34,148 nt of DNA from Pyxidicoccus fallax (GTDB taxonomy: Bacteria > Myxococcota > Myxococcia > Myxococcales > Myxococcaceae): contig NZ_JABBJJ010000111.1 of assembly GCF_012933655.1 (NCBI RefSeq), positions 1-34,148 on the forward strand. Reading direction: 5' to 3'. This document shows positions 31,168 through 34,148 of the stretch, piece by piece. Every line of letters begins with the position of its first letter. The stretch's first letter is position 1. The notes under the pieces are model-generated. The model saw nothing but the letters and a program-made list of their open reading frames with translations, was not told where the DNA came from and ran no database searches. A program made the position numbers and the translations under genes.

Positions 31168-33006
31168 CTACTGCACCAGCCGGCGGATGTCGCCGCAGGC
31201 GATGTAGGAGCTGCCATTGGCCATGGTGATGATCTCGTCCACCACGTAGAGCACGTTCTCCTCGCGGATGTCGCGCGGGAAGCGGATGTTGAGATCCGGG
31301 TCGTAGCCGTCCGACACCACGCGGGCGCGCAGCTTGCTGCCCTCCTTGATGCACTGGACGATGACGCCCGTGCCCACGCTGTTCGTCGTGGGGAGGTCCG
31401 CCGCCGAGGTGGCCGTCACCTTCGAGGCCGTGGGCTTGCCCGTCTTCGCCGGGGCCGCCGCCTGCTTCCGTGCCGAGCGCTCCTGTCCCGGCGCCGCCAG
31501 CCGCTTGATGTTGCCCACCACCCGGTAGAAGGTGCCGTCTCCGGACGTCTCCAGCTTCTCCACCACGTAGCGCACGCCCTCCTCGCGCGCGCTCCGGGGG
31601 AACTGCACGTTGAAGCTCGCGTCATACCCCGGCGAGACGGTGTGCACGCGCAGCTTGCCGCCCTCGCGCACGCACTCCAGCACGATGCCACTGCCCGCGT
31701 CGCTCACGGCCTCCAGGCTGTCCGCCGAGCCTCCCGCCGTCCCGCGCAGCGCCAGGTCCCCACGGGTGCGCGTGCCCGCCTGATACGACTGGTCTCGGAG
31801 CTCCTTGCGGATGACGGCGTCGTACGTGCGCGACTCCATTCGCTGCGCGTAATGCGACAGCTGCTCCACCTCCTCGGAAAGCTCGTACGACGCCTTGTCG
31901 AGGAGCTGGGACAGCTCGGAGATGACCTCACGCAGCCGCTTGGAGGCCGAGCTCAGGTCTCCCTTGTCGGCCAGCTCGATGGCCTGGTCCTTCACGCGCG
32001 CGATGCGCAGGCGGCTCGTCTGGGCCAGCACGTTCCGGTCTGCCGACACCGCCGCCGACTCCGCGGCGGGGGCCAGCTGCGCGAGGATGGGCACCTCGCC
32101 CGTGACCTCCCGCACGCTCCCGTCCACCACCACCTGTGCCTTGAAGACCAGCGTGGCCAGCGCCGTCGGTCCGGCCGATGACGGAGCAGCCACCGACAGC
32201 TCCGCCGCGAGCTGCCGTGGCTCCGTGGCGTACACGTCGCCCAGGCCCACGGAGACTTCCTGGCCGCGCGCTTCGGTGCGGTAGCGGTTGAGCACGCTCG
32301 CGACCTTGACGGAGGGGGCTGGCTTCAGCACCACCTCCAGGTTCTGCGCCACCAGCGAGCCCAGGCCCTCCATCTCGATGCCGAACACGCCCGCGGCGTC
32401 CTCGGGGGACTGGATGTAATAGAAGTGCCCCTCGCCGGCATTGGCCATGCCGATGAGCAGGTCCTCGTTGAAGTTGGCTCCGAAGCCCAGCGTCGTGGTC
32501 ATGATGCCCGCGTTGGACTTCTCACGGGCCATGTTGATGAGCTGGTCGGAGTCCCGGATGCCGGCGTTGGCCTGCCCATCCGTGAGCAGCAGCACGCGGT
32601 TGATGCGCTCGCCGGACTGCTGGCTCTTCACGTGCTCCACACCCTTGAGCCACCCACCGCTCAGGTTGGTGCAGCCGCCCGCGTTGACCGTGTCGAGCAC
32701 CTTGCCGATGGCCGCCTTGTCGGTGACCTTGACCGGGGCCAGCACCGTGGCGACCGCGTCGTCATAGGTCACGATGGACAGCGAGTCCTGGGGGCTCATG
32801 CGGTCCACCAGCTCGCGCGCGGCCTGCAGGGCGTTCTTCAGCGGCGCCCCCGCCATGGAGCCGGAGCGGTCGATGACGAGCCCCAGGTTGAGCGAGCGCC
32901 GCGCGGACGCAGCGCCTTCCCCGGCGGAGAACGTCACCAGCAGATCGACCTTCGAGGACGTCCCCAGGGGGAGCACGGGGTGACTGAGGGTATAGGTAGC
33001 CTTCAA
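31168..33006 (-). CDS. VWA-domain protein with duplicated C-terminal module
   Basis: The protein has 612 residues. It has an N-terminal VIT-like strand region (TYTLSHPVLPLGTSSKVDLLVTFS), then a von Willebrand A domain with the metal-ion site DRSGS at 46-50, TNLSGGW near 112-118 and LLLTDGQAN. A helical region follows (LREVISELSQLLDKASYELSEEVEQLSHYAQRM). The C-terminus carries two copies of a roughly 67-residue module, at about 438-504 and 545-612, each with a GxKLR or GSKLR step, SxGYD, FPR, REExVxYVV and a final GxIxRL. There is no signal peptide. The start is a TTG with AAGG seven bases upstream, which is unusual; I found no ATG in frame ahead of the domain. It may act with AAA+ or secretion partners not seen here. 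Confidence 0.88.
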   Translation of the reverse strand: MKATYTLSHPVLPLGTSSKVDLLVTFSAGEGAASARRSLNLGLVIDRSGSMAGAPLKNALQAARELVDRMSPQDSLSIVTYDDAVATVLAPVKVTDKAAIGKVLDTVNAGGCTNLSGGWLKGVEHVKSQQSGERINRVLLLTDGQANAGIRDSDQLINMAREKSNAGIMTTTLGFGANFNEDLLIGMANAGEGHFYYIQSPEDAAGVFGIEMEGLGSLVAQNLEVVLKPAPSVKVASVLNRYRTEARGQEVSVGLGDVYATEPRQLAAELSVAAPSSAGPTALATLVFKAQVVVDGSVREVTGEVPILAQLAPAAESAAVSADRNVLAQTSRLRIARVKDQAIELADKGDLSSASKRLREVISELSQLLDKASYELSEEVEQLSHYAQRMESRTYDAVIRKELRDQSYQAGTRTRGDLALRGTAGGSADSLEAVSDAGSGIVLECVREGGKLRVHTVSPGYDASFNVQFPRSAREEGVRYVVEKLETSGDGTFYRVVGNIKRLAAPGQERSARKQAAAPAKTGKPTASKVTATSAADLPTTNSVGTGVIVQCIKEGSKLRARVVSDGYDPDLNIRFPRDIREENVLYVVDEIITMANGSSYIACGDIRRLVQ

Positions 33007-33166
33007 GGCAGGGCCTTTCGCAAGGAACGAGAGGCAGCCTATGCCAGGCCTCTGTCAGGCGTCACGGCACCCCTCCGAGAAACCGCGAGCCGATGTCCCT
33101 GGCACCTGCCGAGCGCCGGCCTGCTGGACGCGCGGCAGGTGGCCTTCAGGTACGACGAACAACCGC
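33007..33166. other. Non-coding gap upstream of the VWA gene
   Basis: This 160-bp stretch lies between the start of the VWA gene and the end of the small peptide gene on the same strand. Several frames are open through it but none has family resemblance or a convincing start. It probably holds the VWA promoter. Confidence 0.35.
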
Positions 33167-33301
33167 TCAGGCCTGGTCCGGAGCTCCCGCCCAGGTCGGC
33201 GGCCGGGTCGAGGAGCACGGCCCGGCCTGCACGGCAGGCTGTGGGTCAACGAGGATGCGGACGATTTCCACTTTCAGGACCAGCTTCTTCTTCGTGTTCA
33301 T
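33167..33301 (-). CDS. Short peptide with class I lanthipeptide-type leader
   Basis: The peptide has 44 residues and starts MNTKKKLVLKVEIVRILVDP, very like the leader of myxobacterial and Bacteroidota class I lanthipeptide precursors (KKLVLKKETLR-type, the L1a leader). Residues 24-27 (VQAG) sit where the Val-x-Gly-Gly cleavage region is expected, and the core is PCSSTRPPTWAGAPDQA with one Cys (Cys29) and several Ser and Thr residues. The start has GGGGAG eight bases upstream. No LanB, LanC or transporter gene is nearby, so it would be an orphan precursor. The family call is by resemblance of the leader and is moderate. Confidence 0.55.
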   Translation of the reverse strand: MNTKKKLVLKVEIVRILVDPQPAVQAGPCSSTRPPTWAGAPDQA

Positions 33302-33489
33302 TCGCGTGTCTCCCCGACGGTAGAGATTCGGCTCCTTCCCGCAACCCCGCGCTCCGCCAACGACAGACAGCCAGAGCGGGATATTGAAATGCCACTGCAT
33401 TGACCATTGAGTTGCGGGAAGGGTCTGAGATTACCTCCGAACCCGGCCTGGGAGCCACTCCCTCTTCAGGATGGCTGACAATTCCAGCG
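33302..33489. other. Intergenic gap, nothing further seen
   Basis: A 188-bp stretch between the peptide gene and the end of the next minus-strand gene. It has lower GC than the coding parts (runs such as GATATTGAAATGCCACTGCA), as expected for a promoter region of the peptide gene. No clear motif was identified. Confidence 0.35.
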
Positions 33490-34148
33490 TCAGTCCTTGG
33501 TCCAGCGGAACGTCACGCGGTCTCCACCGCTGAGCCGGTCCGCGAGGTTGTAGAGCTTGTACATCTCGGTGGGGACCGCGAAGATTCCCTTCGCCTTGCT
33601 GAAGACGAAGTACGTGCCGGGGGCGGTCACCACGCTCGTCCACTGAGAGTTGGTGTTGCAGTGGGCCGTCGAAGCGTTGGGCCAGTTGCACCAGGAGTTG
33701 CCGTCCTGGTTCCACACCTTCCAGTGGTCACCGCCGCCGACGAGGCCCACCTGCTTCCACCACGTCACGGCCGAGCCGGACTCCAGCCGGAACTCCACCA
33801 CGTCCGACGACGTGGCGTTGTGCTCGATGACGACGTTGATGAGGTCGCCGTCCGGCAGGTAGATGGGCTGGATGTCGGTGAGCCACACCTTGTCGCACGT
33901 GATGCACGAGTTGAAGGTGTCATTCGGGCCGGTGCACTGGCTGTTCGTGTACTCCAGGAGGTAGTCGTTGTTGTTCGCGCAGAAGGCACACGAATGTGCG
34001 TATCTGGCGCTGATGCACGTGAGGGAGACGGTGGTCCGGACCCGGGTGAAGTCCTCCCAGGTGATGGTCGTCGCGGCCATGGCGGAGACGGTGCCGCCCT
34101 CGTCCTCCTGCTGGGGCGCGGGTTGCGCGGGCTGGGCCGTCTCGGGGG
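33490..34148 (-). CDS. Cysteine-rich hypothetical protein (5' end outside window)
   Basis: A frame ends at 33490 and is open through the right edge; its first seen residues are a Pro/Gln/Glu-rich stretch (TAQPAQPAPQQEDEGG) before MAATTITWEDF. The ATG at 34080 lacks a good ribosome binding site, so the gene probably starts beyond the window. The visible 219 residues contain eight cysteines in two groups (LTCISARYAHSCAFCANNN, QCTG and NSCITCDKV, then WCNW and HCNTN), many Trp and Asn residues, and strands such as INVVIEHNATSSDVVEFRLESG. The Cys content and lack of Lys-rich stretches suggest an exported protein of beta-sandwich type. I do not recognise the family. Confidence 0.68.
   Translation of the reverse strand, partial: PETAQPAQPAPQQEDEGGTVSAMAATTITWEDFTRVRTTVSLTCISARYAHSCAFCANNNDYLLEYTNSQCTGPNDTFNSCITCDKVWLTDIQPIYLPDGDLINVVIEHNATSSDVVEFRLESGSAVTWWKQVGLVGGGDHWKVWNQDGNSWCNWPNASTAHCNTNSQWTSVVTAPGTYFVFSKAKGIFAVPTEMYKLYNLADRLSGGDRVTFRWTKD

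Noticed and set aside
30898..32181. Plus-strand frame of 427 codons
   Set aside because: Runs from the esterase remnant into the antisense of the VWA gene, has Arg/His-rich content and no domain.
1..34148. CRISPR arrays, rRNA or tRNA genes
   Set aside because: No regularly spaced repeats, and no cloverleaf or rRNA-like stretches were recognised on reading either strand.

Overview
The window is high-GC DNA with short, tightly packed genes. It carries several families that are mainly or only seen in myxobacteria: a DUF6310/DUF5953 lipoprotein pair, a V4R/HNOB-like sensory-fold protein, FHA and VWA proteins, and a short lanthipeptide-type leader peptide. This points to a member of Myxococcota, most likely Myxococcus, Corallococcus or a close relative. 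No rRNA, tRNA, CRISPR array or intact insertion sequence was seen.

Left part (1-4.2 kb): the end of a DUF6311-type polytopic membrane protein gene, a radical SAM/helix-hairpin-helix protein of the putative DNA modification/repair family, and a formate/nitrite-transporter-family channel whose long soluble N-terminus looks like the cytoplasmic domain of CorA. That last architecture is unusual.

Centre-left (4.4-12.0 kb): the most interesting locus, a compact plus-strand operon that looks like an undescribed RiPP (ribosomally made, modified peptide) pathway. A 67-residue precursor-like peptide ending in a Cys-Glu-Cys-Cys motif is followed by a strong hairpin. After it come a SPASM-type radical SAM maturase, a B12-binding radical SAM protein of the RiPP-maturation type, a third radical SAM protein of the spore-photoproduct-lyase-like type, a DUF1826-like protein, a JmjC/cupin protein, and an aminoglycoside-phosphotransferase-fold kinase. 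Both the DUF1826-like and the JmjC/cupin protein have HxD...H metal-ligand patterns. Spacings are 2-20 bp or overlaps, so co-transcription is likely. A methyltransferase gene converges on the operon and overlaps its end.

Middle (12.8-27.5 kb): mostly ordinary chromosomal genes. These are a DUF402 protein, a secreted sulfatase-like phosphatase, YceI with a divergent LysR regulator, a large secreted monohaem cytochrome, and a secreted SGNH hydrolase with two duplicated N-terminal domains. Next are an SDR divergent from an HxlR regulator, a methyltransferase, a possible orphan immunity-type protein, a secreted beta-rich protein, a VOC protein, and a coupled pair of trypsin-like protease and FHA membrane protein. 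Clear palindromes lie between three divergent gene pairs: YceI/LysR, cytochrome/SGNH and SDR/HxlR.

Right part (27.6-34.1 kb): an accessory region. Two near-identical 46-bp direct repeats, 2.9 kb apart, bracket a sensory-fold protein and a toxin/immunity-like lipoprotein pair of lower GC. Gene fragments lie on both sides of the second repeat, which suggests insertion and deletion events. The window ends with a VWA-domain protein that has a duplicated C-terminal module, a 44-residue lanthipeptide-leader-like peptide, and the 3' part of a cysteine-rich secreted-type protein.
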